Below are positions 52,501 through 64,000 of a stretch of 64,000 bases of DNA, in pieces. The stretch's first letter is position 1; each line of letters opens with the position of its first letter. The notes below the pieces were generated by a model that made no database searches, was not told the DNA's origin, and saw nothing but the letters and a program-made list of their open reading frames with translations. Source of the stretch: Tetrahymena thermophila SB210 (Eukaryota > Ciliophora > Oligohymenophorea > Hymenostomatida > Tetrahymenidae); the NCBI RefSeq assembly GCF_000189635.1, contig NW_002476178.1, forward strand, positions 62,001 to 126,000, in the 5' to 3' direction. Both the position numbers and the translations under genes were made by a program.

Positions 52501-54386
52501 TATATTTTTAGCATTTTGCTTAACGCTTCTTTTTTCGATTAGATCAAAATTTAATAATTTTGATAATACTTTGAATCTTTTAAATGTTTAAAATGAGATA
52601 ATTTTACCAGTAAACAACCTGTAAACCCTTTCCCTTCTCAATAAACAAAGCATGCTAAATGGTTACAATCCATCAGATTAAAATGTTTCTTTAATTCAGT
52701 CAATTCTACTTGAAGGAGTTTCATATTACTTATCTTATTTCTAGACATCATTATAATTTGTAAATTTACTTTTTATGAAATCAACTTGATAACAATTTCT
52801 TAAATTTAATTAAAAATAAACTTTTTAATGAAATCACTCATGATTATTTCTTCAATTAAATTAAATCTAAATTATTTTATTTAAAGAGATTAGGTGATGA
52901 AACTACGATGAATAAATGGATTGATCAGACTTTATAAGTATTAATGAAAAATTCTTTAAACTACTCCGATTAAACTCTTCCGCTTTTATAAATCATCTAA
53001 TTGCTTTAAAATAATATGAGTTAACTGGCATAAGAATTTTAATTAAAGTCTGTACCCTAAGAAAGCGACATTAGATATGACTCTTTCTTTTAGTAAATAA
53101 ACTATCATCCAATTATTGATTACTTTGATGGATTTTCAGAATAAGCTGCTTCATAAAATAACCAAATAACTACTGATACATAAACTCTACTGACTGAGAT
53201 AAGTTTGCCAATGATTTTTTCGTCAATATTTATTTTTATAATATCATTTTACTATTTGCTCAAATATAAAGAACTTTAGGAAAATATGATGAAATTTTTT
53301 TATCACACAGATAAGATTAGCTTATCCCGTGACATACAAAGGTATAAAATTCTCAAGTCTATCATAAATCAGGGAGAAGATTAAATATATTAATACAAAT
53401 TTTCTATAAATAATCACGATGCTTTTTTAGAAGCAGAAGATGAATTTCACGAAAAGCTAGTAACAGAAATGAAAAATTACAAAGCTAGACTACCTGATAT
53501 TAATCTTTAATAATCAAGAATATTTATTCTATTCTTTTTTGTTTTTATAAGCTATATTATATTCATAGCAGGAAGCTTTACCTATTTAAAAATATTTATT
53601 TCCAACTACTAAGACTTTATAAATAACTTATAAGACTTTAGCAGAATTTCATACAAGACAAGTAATCTAATGTCTGAAAGAGAGCTCTGTTATGCAAGCT
53701 TTTCAACTTCTCTTTAATAAGAATTCCCTCAAGTTCTTATGCTTGAATACTAGGATGTATCATCTATGTTTAAGAGTGATATTGACTAATTAGGAAATTT
53801 CATCAACAATATTGGCTAGCTTTAGTTTTAAATTGTTGATGTAAGTATAGTAAGTTAGGTTTAAAATTTATTTAAACAAGACATATGCCTAAGCATGCAA
53901 TATAATTCTACTTTCTATAAAAGAGACAGGAATGTTTATGATTAAGCATGTCATTACATTCAACAGGGAACTTTAAATCAAGGTTTGATAACTTCTTTAA
54001 ACAATATAAGAAATAAATTTAATTCAGAATTTAAGGAAAATCACTTTCAATAAAGAACACTTTATAATAATCCAAATTAAATTCTTGATGATTCCCTAGC
54101 AATAACTCTGATTTCTCAACAAATATCTATGCTGAGTAACAAGATAATTAATAATGCAAATTAAAAGAAGGATAGTGTAAATAATATCCTTACAATAATT
54201 ATATGCATCTCTATGGTTGTGCTTGGCTTAATTAATTTTTTGCTATTTATGAGAGGTAAAAACCATCTGCTTTAAGTATATAACAATAACAAGTTAATAA
54301 TTTTCTTACTTCCTTAATAGACTTTATTTATGTAACATAAGTTATTTAATTAATTTAAAACATTTTTAAAGAGATATAATTTATGA
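46528..54386 (+). CDS. Large TmcB-like PAS-domain membrane protein
   Basis: A 7.9-kb spliced gene of the large ciliate family of PAS-containing membrane proteins. The N-terminus MKNRLVLAVEKIVKNFVVLT and RLDIVIIVLSYFQILSYYLF start a block of many membrane helices (to about 47580). A cytosolic region follows with a Cys-rich CIDKFCFCKRR segment and TPR-like helices (48120-48990). Next is a PAS domain: YLIVAYGKEKGRIKNYSQKA, ASFFGYEKERFDFVRSIEDL, IPPGISAVHDAFVNNFF (about 48995-49320). A long disordered Ser/Asn/Glu-rich region (49800-52430) precedes another helix (FFWILGLLIFLAFCLTLLFS) and a C-terminal part with three further membrane helices (SLPMIFSSIFIFIISFYYLL; IFILFFFVFISYIIFIAGSF; ILTIIICISMVVLGLINFLL) around possibly extracellular segments. 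It ends at TGA 54384-54386. The first intron near 46690-46840 is uncertain; 46805 is an alternative start. Ligand or signal unknown. Confidence 0.7.
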
Positions 54387-56396
54387 ATGAATATCTATCT
54401 CTATCTTTCTAACTCTCAAAACTCACAAAATATATTTATCTTATTTATTTAATATTGTAAAAAAAATTATTTATATTTTGTGGAACTACATTTCAATCTT
54501 CAAAAATAATTATTAAATTAATTCCTAATTCCAAATAATAAAATATTTTTTTTATAATAAAACAAAAAATAATTTAACTATTTTATTTCTTTTACTTAAA
54601 ATTATTAAATAATTTTGTTTAAACTTTAAACGAATCTAAACTTTACAACTAAAATAATAAACACAATTTTGTAAATACACTAAATTATATTTCGAATTTA
54701 TTTGATAAAAAAGGTAAAAGAATAAGTTGATTTTTTTTCAAAAAAGTTAAGAATTTTCGAAATAACCTTAATTTTTTATTTTAGCAAATCTTAATAATTA
54801 ATTTTTATATTTAAATATTTTATTCATCTTTACTTTTTAAATGAAAAGTAGAAATATTTTTCAGCAATAAAGTTTTTAAAACTCTACTTTTAAATTGCTT
54901 AGAAGAAATAAAATTTAACTCATAAAATATCATTATAATTTTATTTTTAAGAGAGTTTACTTTTACAAATAACTAATTTTATGTTTTAGCAAAATAATTA
55001 TTAAATTACATAATTAAATCCATCCACCAATCTTCTCGATTAAATAATTTTTTAAAATAAATAAAAGAATTTAGAATTGCACACTCTGATAATAGATATC
55101 TTAAATAAAAATATAATAAAAGATCATGATTTATTAAATTTATTAGAAATAATTGTTATCGAAAGTAATAAGAGCTAATATTCAAAATACAATTTTTATT
55201 AAGGATTAACAATTATCTTTTTAAAAGATGAAATTTGCTTCCCTTATTTGTATTTTTTTATTTATTTTTATAAAAGAAATTGGAATTCTCACTAGGAATT
55301 CATTTAATATTTACCACTCATTCTAATTAAACGAGAATATAAAAGAGATATCTTTTTGAAATCCTTGCAAGCATTTTTATTTAAATTTTTAGCTTATTTA
55401 AAGTTATTGTTATTTCTAAATAAACCAATTTTACAACTATTTGTCTCCTTACGGTCAAAAATGACTAAATTTTTGATCCACAATTATAATTATTTCAAAA
55501 TTAATTTAAAAATAATATAGACACGAGCTAAATATATTTATCTTCTTTAATTATACTATTTAGATTTTTTTTTCACTGCTTATTTATTAGCCAATGAGTA
55601 AATATGAAATAAGTCTTTAAATTTAATGACATACATGCTTATAAAGTAGATTAATTTTTGCAATTTCTCAGCTAAGTTAGAAACATTTTTAAAAATAAAA
55701 ATAGAATTCATAAAACTAGTTTATTTATGATTTTTATTTAGTATAGAATATTTATACAAAATATCTAGATAAGATATTATTAAAATACCCTTTACTCAAT
55801 AAGTGATAAAAATGATATTTTAACAATTAAATAATACAATGAATTACTAATTTGGTTAAGATATTAAGAGAGATAAAAATATCAATAAATTTTTTACATA
55901 CATAGAATAATTAAAATTGAAGAATTAACATTTATTGGTGCTAAAGTAAGTAAGTTAGTATTTTTGTAGAGGTTTTGGTACAAAATAAATCTTTAAGTTG
56001 GTGATTAAGGCGATGATAATAAAATAAGAAAATGTATTTTTAGTATTAAATTTCTGAATCTTTTAGGAATCAAAGCATAGACAAATTATGATTTGCTTTA
56101 CAAACTTGAAACAAACATGAAATAATTGATCACGTGAATATAATTTCAAACAAAAAATGTGTAAAACTTGTTAATAAATATTAATATTTAGATCAGCGAT
56201 TGATTGTATTTAATATTAATTACATCGACACTGACGATAATAGAAGAAAATCAAAAAGAAAAGAAATCTATTAAAAAAAAAATAAATATAAAACTATAAA
56301 AACCTATAATTTCAATATTATTAAAACATTTAGAATTCAAAAATTTATTACTAGTTTAAAATATACATAGAAATACGATTTTAATCAAATTTCAAA
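54387..56396. other. Longest gene-free gap (2.0 kb)
   Basis: AT-rich, with homopolymer and TAAATA-type runs. Read on both strands under the ciliate code, no frame has convincing protein composition. No tRNA-like cloverleaf or B-box was noticed. It holds the promoter of the AGC kinase gene at its right end. Confidence 0.5.
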
Positions 56397-58918
56397 ATGG
56401 GAAATAGCCTTTGTATGGAACAAAAAGTTGAAAAGAATCAATAGAAGACAAAAAAATCAGGCTTGCAATCATCAAACAATGGTAATAATAAAAATTAAAG
56501 GAAAAATGAGAGGCTTAACTCGATTATAGATCTAAATGAATATAAGTTACCAGCAGACCCCAAGGAAAAAAAGCTTTTCTAGTCATAGGCAGGAAATCAT
56601 TCACTTGGAGAAGAAGAAAAAATTACTCTCTCCTCATTCAGAATTATAAGAGTATTTAAACCTTTATTTTTGTTTCAATACGTTATTGATTTTGTTTATT
56701 TTTACTTACTTACTAAAGGTCATTGGATCAGGAGCTTTTGGTAAAGTGTACTTGGTAAACAAGAAGGGGACAGGTAATAAATTCAAAAAATATATAAAAC
56801 AAATCTTTAAAAAACTCTTTATAAGTTAATCCATCAGCACTAAAAGATTAAAGTGCTAAGATGTTTTTGTTAACTCTATATTTGAAAGGGACTTTGATAT
56901 TTGTTTATTAACCATTCTTTATTTATAAATATTTAATAGAAGAAGTGTATGCAATGAAAGTTTATGATAAAATGACATTATACGAAAAGAATGTAATTTT
57001 GAGCACAATTGGAGAAAGAAATATATTAAAGAACATGAATTCAAATTTCATCGTTAAGCTTCATTACGCATTTTAAGCTGCATAAAATCTCTATCTTATG
57101 ATGGATTTTATGGTTGGAGGTAACAAAATAACTAAATTGTTTTTAGTTAAATATTTAGTTTTCAATAGCTATAATTTACAAGCTGTTAGAATTATATTAT
57201 TATTTTTTTTTATATATGGTTTTTTTTTATTTTAAAATAATTATAGGAGAATTGTATTACCATTTGAAAAAGGCAAAAAAATTTGACGAAGAAAGAACCA
57301 AATTTTATATTGCTTAAGTTATTTTGGCCATCGAATGCTTGCACTAAAATAATATAATGTATAGAGATTTGAAATTAGAAAATATCCTTCTCGGATAAGA
57401 CGGATATATTAAGCTCACTGATTTTGGTCTTTCAAAAGAAGGAATTAAAGGTAATAGAATCAATTTTTAGTTAAGGAGTTTTTAAAAATGGTCTTTGATA
57501 CAAAATAGATTGTTTACAAGAAGAATTTATAAAAGAATAATCAATATTAAAAAAAGAGGTCTTAAATTAAAGTTAGTAGTTAAAAGTAATTTAGACGAAT
57601 GATTTTGATTACCGTCAGATATTATTTGTTTATTATTAATAGTACGATTACAATTTAATTGATTCTAACAGGAAATACCAAAATATCGAATATTATTTAA
57701 AGCTGTAATCTCAGCATAATCTGAAGCATCATTTTTATGAGAAAATAATCTTTTTATAAGAAATTTAAAATAAATAAAAAAACTAACTGCCTAATTAATT
57801 TCAATAAAATTTGATTAAATTTATTCTATTTTATAATAAATATATTAAAATATACTATTATCCATCTTATAAAAAATAAATATTTTAATATCAAATAGAC
57901 AAAGATTTAACAAATACATTATGTGGCACAGCAGAGTATATGGCACCAGAATAAATTATGAATGAAGGACACAATAAGATGGCTGATTTCTGGCAAATTG
58001 TAAATTTATTTAAAAAATTTAAAAATCTATAGAAATCAAAAAATAAATTAGATTAGAATCTAAAATTATACTTTAATATTAAAGACATAATCAAACTTTT
58101 ATTATTACAATATTTTTTATACTTGTACTATTTTTTGAACAACCAACCTAATGCAGCTAAGCATCTTTAACTTAGACTTGAAAGATAAATCAGTCATACA
58201 TAGATAAATAATACTTGATACATACTGATTATTTACACACACTATCACAATTTTGAATTTATAGCTTTTTAAATATACTCTTCATAATATGTAACTAAAC
58301 ATTATTGTTTCAATGAATATAAAGGGTGTGCTTACATATGAAATGCTTTACGGAACAACTCCTTTCTTTAATGAATTCAGACCTAACAAAGATGAAATAT
58401 TCAACGACATTATTCAAGGCAAGTACACATTCCCTTAATACTTCAAAGACGATGCCAAAAATTTCATTAGAGGTCTCCTCCAAAAAGATGTCAAAAAAAG
58501 ATTAGGTTACAATGGATTCCATGAACTCAAAAAGCATGCATTCTTTGCTGATTTTGACTGGGATAAGTTAGAAAGATAAGAAATTGAACCACAATTCAAA
58601 CCTCCTCTCAGATCTCAAGTCGATTTGCAAAATTTCAACCCAGTAAATACTTAATGCAAATCTAATATTTTTAAAATAAATAAATAAAAAAATAAAATTA
58701 ATTAGAGATTAGTCAAAAATACAATGACAGATTTAGGAGTAAAAGATAATAAACCTCATCTCAAAGAAGAAATCGAATCATAGTTCAGAGGATTCACTTT
58801 TGTTAAAGAGTATTTAAATTTCCTTTAATTATATTTAACTTTAATATAAAATTTTAATAGTGATCATTTAAACACAGATGTACCTTAAAGAAATTCTTCA
58901 GCTGAAAGAAATAATTGA
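56397..58918 (+). CDS. AGC-family protein kinase with N-myristoylation signal
   Basis: Begins MGNSLCMEQKVEKNQ: Gly2 with Ser/Cys following is a good N-myristoylation plus palmitoylation site, predicting membrane attachment. The kinase domain is spread over many exons: VIGSGAFGKVYLVNKKGTG, VYAMKVYDKMTLYEKN (Lys), ERNILKNMNSNFIVKLHYAF, LYYHLKKAKKFDEERTKFYI, MYRDLKLENILLGQDGYIKL, TDFGLSKEGIK, NTLCGTAEYMAPEQIM and, across a 325-bp intron, DFWQI to GVLTYEMLYGTTPFF. The usual DWW is DFW. The C-tail has FKPPLRSQVDLQNFNP and the hydrophobic motif FRGFTFV with a phosphorylatable Thr, as in S6K/PKC/Akt-type kinases regulated by PDK1 and TOR. A long intron (about 57450-57900) separates DFG from the activation loop. 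About 420 residues, ending at TGA 58916-58918. Confidence 0.84.
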
Positions 58919-60412
58919 ACAAGTTTATTATATAATAGATAAAAATATTTACTGAAATGCTAAATTTCAGTAATGATTGATGACAATCGTTTAATAATTA
59001 AACTTGATACATAATTTATTTTATAATAAGAAAAACTCTTGATTTAATCATAGTTATTTATATAATTCAATTAAAAAAATTGAAAAAAATCTTGAGTATC
59101 TTTAACAAAATTATTAACAAGAAAATCTAAAAAAAGCTTTTTAGGACAAACAATAATAATTATAATAAATAAAAACTGTATAAAGTTTTGAGTTTTGACT
59201 CACTTAAAAAACTTAAAAACTACTTCATATAAATCCTTTAACAAAAATATATTTTATACTTATAAAAACAATAAATAAATCAATACATTTGCGTATAACA
59301 TTATATACTTATTGTAAATTTTCTACCTTAAACCTTTCTAAATAAAATTCTTCTATTATTATTTATTTAAACCTATAACGTCATCATCTTTTTAAATCTA
59401 TTAAAATGTGAATTAACTCCTTATTAAAAATATTATTTTTATACTTAAATTGAAATAATTAAAATTGGTAACAAAAATTTAAACCAATAATAATTATTTA
59501 AAAAAAGAAATTTTCTTCTTTTATAAAAAATAATTTTCTGCTCTTTAAATTTTTTTATTTAAACTAATATGAATTTTTTGAATAGATTTTTTATAGAAAA
59601 TTTATTTCTTTACCTAAAATTTAAGTTAAAAGCTAATTAAAAAATTTACATAAATGTTTTTAAAAAAGCAAAAATTATTTTATTTTACATAATACATTTT
59701 GAATAATTTTAATATTTTAATTAATTTCAACAATCATAAATAAATTTTGAATAGAAAATAAATACATTTCTTAAGATTTAATCACTATTTATTTTCTTTA
59801 TGCTCTATAAATTTATTTTTCAGATTAAAAACAAAAAAAAGGTGTTTATAGCTTTAGTTTAATAAATACAAATTATTTTATTTACCTGTATTGATTTATT
59901 TTCTTTTTACAAAACTCTATAATAGAAAAATATGATGACACTTATTAAAATGAGGTTTGTGTAGAATATTAATAAGCAAATAAATTTGTTAAAATTTAAT
60001 TAGCCTTTAGTTTTTCAATAAGGTTTGACTAACTTTTAACTGAATATTTAACTGATTTTTTATTCAAAAAATCGTATTTATAATTATATAAAAATATCAC
60101 TGGCTAAATGATTATCTATTCACTGAAATTATATTTTTATGTTTTTTTATACTATTTTCCTTTAAAATCTATTCAATTACCTGTTTGTTTTTATTTTATT
60201 TTCCAAACTCCTTTGAATTAACTGATTTTCATTAAAAATTATTCTAGATTTGTTATGTATTATTTTAGAGTTTATATAATAAAATCTAATCAAATAAACA
60301 TTATGTATTAACTTTTCAAATTTTAATATTACCTGATTTTTAAATCAAGCATAATCTAATTTTAACACAATTAATTCTTTTAAAAGTTAAAGATTAAACA
60401 GAAAACAAATAA
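58919..60412. other. Intergenic region, nothing recognised
   Basis: About 1.5 kb of AT-rich spacer between two plus-strand genes. No coding-like frame, RNA or repeat was recognised. Confidence 0.55.
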
Positions 60413-63400
60413 ATGATTGCTAATAATTTAATGCTTATAATATATGTTCTCGTTGAACTTCATAAATTTATAGTGCTAGCTTCACCTCAAAATTGTTTGA
60501 CATTAAATACAGTTGATTAAACTAAGTGCGATGTATGTCTTAATGGATTCTTTCCATAATAAGACTAAACAGGATGTAGTAATACAATTTCTCAATGTGT
60601 GCTTTACTCTGGAAGTAATTGTATTTAATGCCAAGCGGATTATGGTGTATTTAACTAAATATGCGTTAATAATATTCCTTTTTGTGCATTTTATCTCAGC
60701 TTATCTAAGTGCTAATAGTGCCACACTGATTAAGGTTATTCTATGAATACAACAGGAACTACTTGCTATAACACTATACCAAATTGTTAGCTCTACTCAA
60801 GTAGTTCCATATGTAAATAATGCAATTCAGGTTATAGTCTCGCTTCAGACTTCTCTGCTTGCTATCTAGCTCCAGTAAAAAATTGCTTTTAGGTCAGCAA
60901 CAATGATAAATATACATGTGGATTGTGTGATTCTTCCTTTTATCTCACAAGTAGAATATTTTAATTAAGTTATTATTGAGTTTTTTAAAAAGGAATAAGT
61001 TTCTGTTATTTTAATTTTCAATTTTTGTGTTTTTCAAATTTTCTAATTTAATATTATTTAAAAACAACAGCTTAGAAAAGTTGTCAATAATGCTCAGTGC
61101 CTTATTGTTCTGTATGTAACGCTGATGGAACTTGTTCTTAATGTATCAACAATGCTTATACTCTTTCTAACGGAGTTTGTGTCTGTAACCAAGGTTTTTA
61201 CAAATAATAAGATTTTACAGCTTAAAATTCTCTTTTTACTTGTTAAGGTATTAATTATATTTTCTATTTTAATTAAATGCTATTAAAATAATTAATATAA
61301 ATTCAAATATCTTAAAGCATGCTCCTATAAATGCGCTTCTTGTTTTGAATATGATGTATGTACATCTTGCTCTGCAAATAGAACACTTGATAAAAATTGT
61401 GAATGTCCAAGCAATTAAATTACTGATTTAGCATCAAATGATTGTATTAGTTGTAAATTAGGGTAGTATAAAATTGGAAACTAATGTGTCACCTCTTGTC
61501 CTAAAGGCTATTATAATAACTAATATCTCGGAGAATGCACAATATGCAGTTCAAAAGTAAAAAAAATTTTTCAAAATAAAATATAATTAAAAAAATTTTT
61601 TTAATTAAAAAAGAGCTCAAACCAGTAATGTTCTAATTTGGTTTTAGCTAGTTTAAAATACAATGAATAGTCATAAGCATTAATACTGTTTTCTGAAACA
61701 GTTAATTTGGCTTAAAATATTTAATAAGTTGATAGTTGTTTTAATATCTAGCTTATTAATCAACATGAAAATTTAGCCTAATTGTAAGTATCATTTACTT
61801 AGTTGGATGGCTAAACTTTCAGAGTAAGCTTTTAGCAAAACTAATTTTATACAGAGACTAAAGTTGTTATACAAAGTATTTTTTAAAATTGCTTCTAAAC
61901 TTCAGACGGCAAGCTGATAGATTATCAAATTAATCTGAATCCAGATTCTATTATTTTATCTCCAGAAGAGAATGTAAATAATTTCAAACAAAATTATGAT
62001 TAAATTTTTAAAAATTATTTAAAAGTTTCTTAGCTCTCCGAGCACTTTTAACAAGGGAATGAAGATTACAATTTATATTCTAGGTGCTTTTATTCTTTTT
62101 TGTAGTTTTTTTGGAATAAAAATTTCATCAACTATAACAATAGAAGCGATTTAAGTAGTTTTTTGTCTTTATTTTGTTGATTTGTATATTCCTTTCCACC
62201 TTCAAAGCTTATTTTAAGCAATAGATATATTCAACTTTAGAATATTGAACTATATCATGAGCGGATTTGATGGCTTAGACTTAAAAAGGGATGACTTAAT
62301 TTTTCAATACTCTATAAAGGATCAGGTTCTATCTGGAAGATTTTTCTAAAGAGGGTTTTAAGTTTGCTCCTTCTTTTATAATGGACTTACATATCTGTTT
62401 TTGATTATACTTTTTTATGGGATTTACTTGTTCCTCACTAATACATTTTTAGCTCCGTATGATTATCCACTGGCTCAGAATAATAAAGAAGACTCAAATA
62501 AAAAAAGCATTTAACTTTAAAAAGATAAAAGCAATGTAGAAGATAAGAGTTAGCTTAAACCATTAGAATTAAACTTAAAAAGTCCTAAAGAAAATAATTT
62601 TCTAAACTCAGATTCATTTTAGCTAAAATAAAATGGTTAAAAAGAAAATGATAAACTATTTGATGTAAATAAATATGAAAAGGTCAATTTCTATCTTTTA
62701 TAAATTTCACTAAATACTATTAAAATATCTTATGTTCCTCTCTCGTTTGCTGCAGGGCTATAGTTGAAAAATTACTCTTCAGCTGATCAGATTAATTAAT
62801 TTTCATTTTTTTGTGCTATGCTAACTCTATTGTTAATTGCCTATACATTTGGCGTTCTAATGTACAGAGACATAAAAAAATATGCTTAAAATATGTATGA
62901 AAGAAAATAAGATCAAAAAGAATACACCTACTAAGTGTCTGAATTGAACATCAGAAGTGCTGTTTAAAGAAAGAATAAAATGGATTAATTAAAATTAATT
63001 TATCCAATACTCTAAGTTTTTTCTTATTCAATAATAACTCTGCTAATTACATGGCTTTAGGATATTGCAGATATACTTTTATATATTCTAATATCAACAA
63101 TTATGTTATTAATTGTTGTTAATATGTATTCTCCATTTACTAGCTTTAAAGCAAACTTAATTCACTTCATTAGCAATTTTTTCATTTTAATTATATTGGT
63201 AGGATAATTAATAATGAGAAATCTATACAATTAAATAGAAAATAGTTCTATTATCTCAACAAAAACAGATTATTTTAATTCAATTCAATATGTAGCTATA
63301 TTTTTATCTTCAACAATATTGCTATTTACTTTAATATCAAGTTTATTTTAAGCAAATAACACATATTAATACTTTAAAAATGGGTTTTCTGTTGATAATG

Positions 63401-64000
63401 TTGCAGTTGTTCATCCTATTCCAATAACATCTCCAACTAAAAATGCAATCATGACTTTTGAAAATATTGATGAAAAAAATCAACTCAAGTCCCCTAAGCA
63501 AGACATACCAAAAGTTCCTATAAAAGAAAATATTTCAAGGAAGACATCTTTTCTAGAAATTAAGAAAGATTAAACAAATCAACTTAGGAGGCAGAGCACA
63601 CTAAGTCAAATGCAAACCTATGAGCAAAGTACTTAATAAAAGTAAATTTTTGTAGCACCTAGGAAGAGTCTTCAGGTCTTAAAATAAAGCGATTTTAATA
63701 GTTAAACAGCATCTTAGTCTTCATTTAATGATTAGTTCTCTACAAACCCAAGCTCAATACAAGTTATAGAACTAGAAGATATACAAAAATTAGTAAGAGA
63801 AAACAAAAAAATGGAGCAAAAACTAGCTCAAATAGAAAAAAAATAATAATAATTAATAAAAAAAATGAATTATTCTTCAGCTAAGCACAGCTTATAGAAT
63901 AGCTTTTAATCTTTAGATTAAGATGTCAAAAGTGATGAAGAAGAGCCGAGGATAAAGAAAAGGAGCTAAAATTAATCGATAGAAACCATAGAAGAAGAGG
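60413..64000 (+). CDS. Cys-rich surface membrane protein (growth-factor-receptor-like repeats), 3' end missing
   Basis: Starts MIANNLMLIIYVLVELHKF, a signal peptide. The ectodomain (60480-61560, several exons) is packed with CxxC repeats: CDVCLNGFFP, NCIQCQADYGVF, KCQQCHTDQGYS, SICKQCNSGYSL, CGLCDSSFYLT, KCASCFEYDVC, the furin/GFR-like pattern common in ciliate surface proteins. A non-Cys-rich extracellular part follows (ALILFSETVNLAQNI to NPDSIILSPEENV, 61640-62090). Multiple membrane helices come next: TYLFLIILFYGIYLFL, MLTLLLIAYTFGVLM, SIITLLITWLQDIADIL, FISNFFILIILVGQLIM, VAIFLSSTILLFTLISSLF. The cytosolic tail is Lys/Ser/Gln-rich with a coiled coil (LVRENKKMEQKLAQIEKKQQ) and runs off the right edge still open. 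Ligand and role unknown. Confidence 0.72.

Overview
The window is nuclear DNA from a ciliate, most probably a Tetrahymena-like oligohymenophorean (macronuclear type). Four things point there. The DNA is extremely AT-rich. TAA and TAG occur in frame throughout clearly homologous proteins, always where glutamine fits, and only TGA ends genes. Introns are GT...AG, AT-rich and roughly 45-700 bp, too long for Paramecium. The gene content is ciliate-typical: outer-arm dynein docking protein, TmcB-like PAS membrane protein, many kinases, Cys-rich membrane proteins. Gene spans below include introns and were assembled by hand-splicing under the ciliate code, so exon edges are approximate except where stated.

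Layout, left to right. 1-2723 (-) is a WD40 protein matching the TSET/TPLATE subunit TTRAY2/TWD40-2, running off the left edge. 3873-12079 (+) is a giant coiled-coil protein. 12611-14701 (+) is an outer dynein arm docking-complex subunit. 15201-17349 (+) is a TPR protein. 17790-19373 (+) is the AP-1 mu chain. 20022-22979 (+) is DNA polymerase kappa with a long acidic tail and a UBZ finger. 24060-26047 (+) is the CAF1/POP2 deadenylase. 26835-29446 (-) is a membrane protein that looks like a decayed histidine kinase. 30536-32407 (-) is an intronless ULK-like kinase. 33721-35651 (+) is an unrecognised Gln/Ser/Asn-rich protein. About 35930-39206 (+) is an unrecognised multi-pass membrane protein. 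39522-41526 (+) is a DHHC palmitoyltransferase. 42009-43318 (+) is an Aurora-like kinase. 43966-45061 (-) is a rhomboid-like protein lacking the catalytic serine. 46528-54386 (+) is a TmcB-like PAS membrane protein. 56397-58918 (+) is a probably myristoylated AGC kinase. 60413-64000 (+) is a Cys-rich membrane protein running off the right edge.

These are independent eukaryotic genes with their own promoters, not operons. Recurring themes are endomembrane traffic (TSET subunit, AP-1 mu, DHHC enzyme), cilia (docking protein), signalling (three or four kinases, PAS and histidine-kinase-like membrane proteins) and DNA/RNA metabolism (Pol kappa, CAF1). Rare GC-containing E2F-like motifs sit upstream of Pol kappa and the Aurora-like kinase. 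No tRNA, rRNA, CRISPR array, telomere or transposon was recognised.
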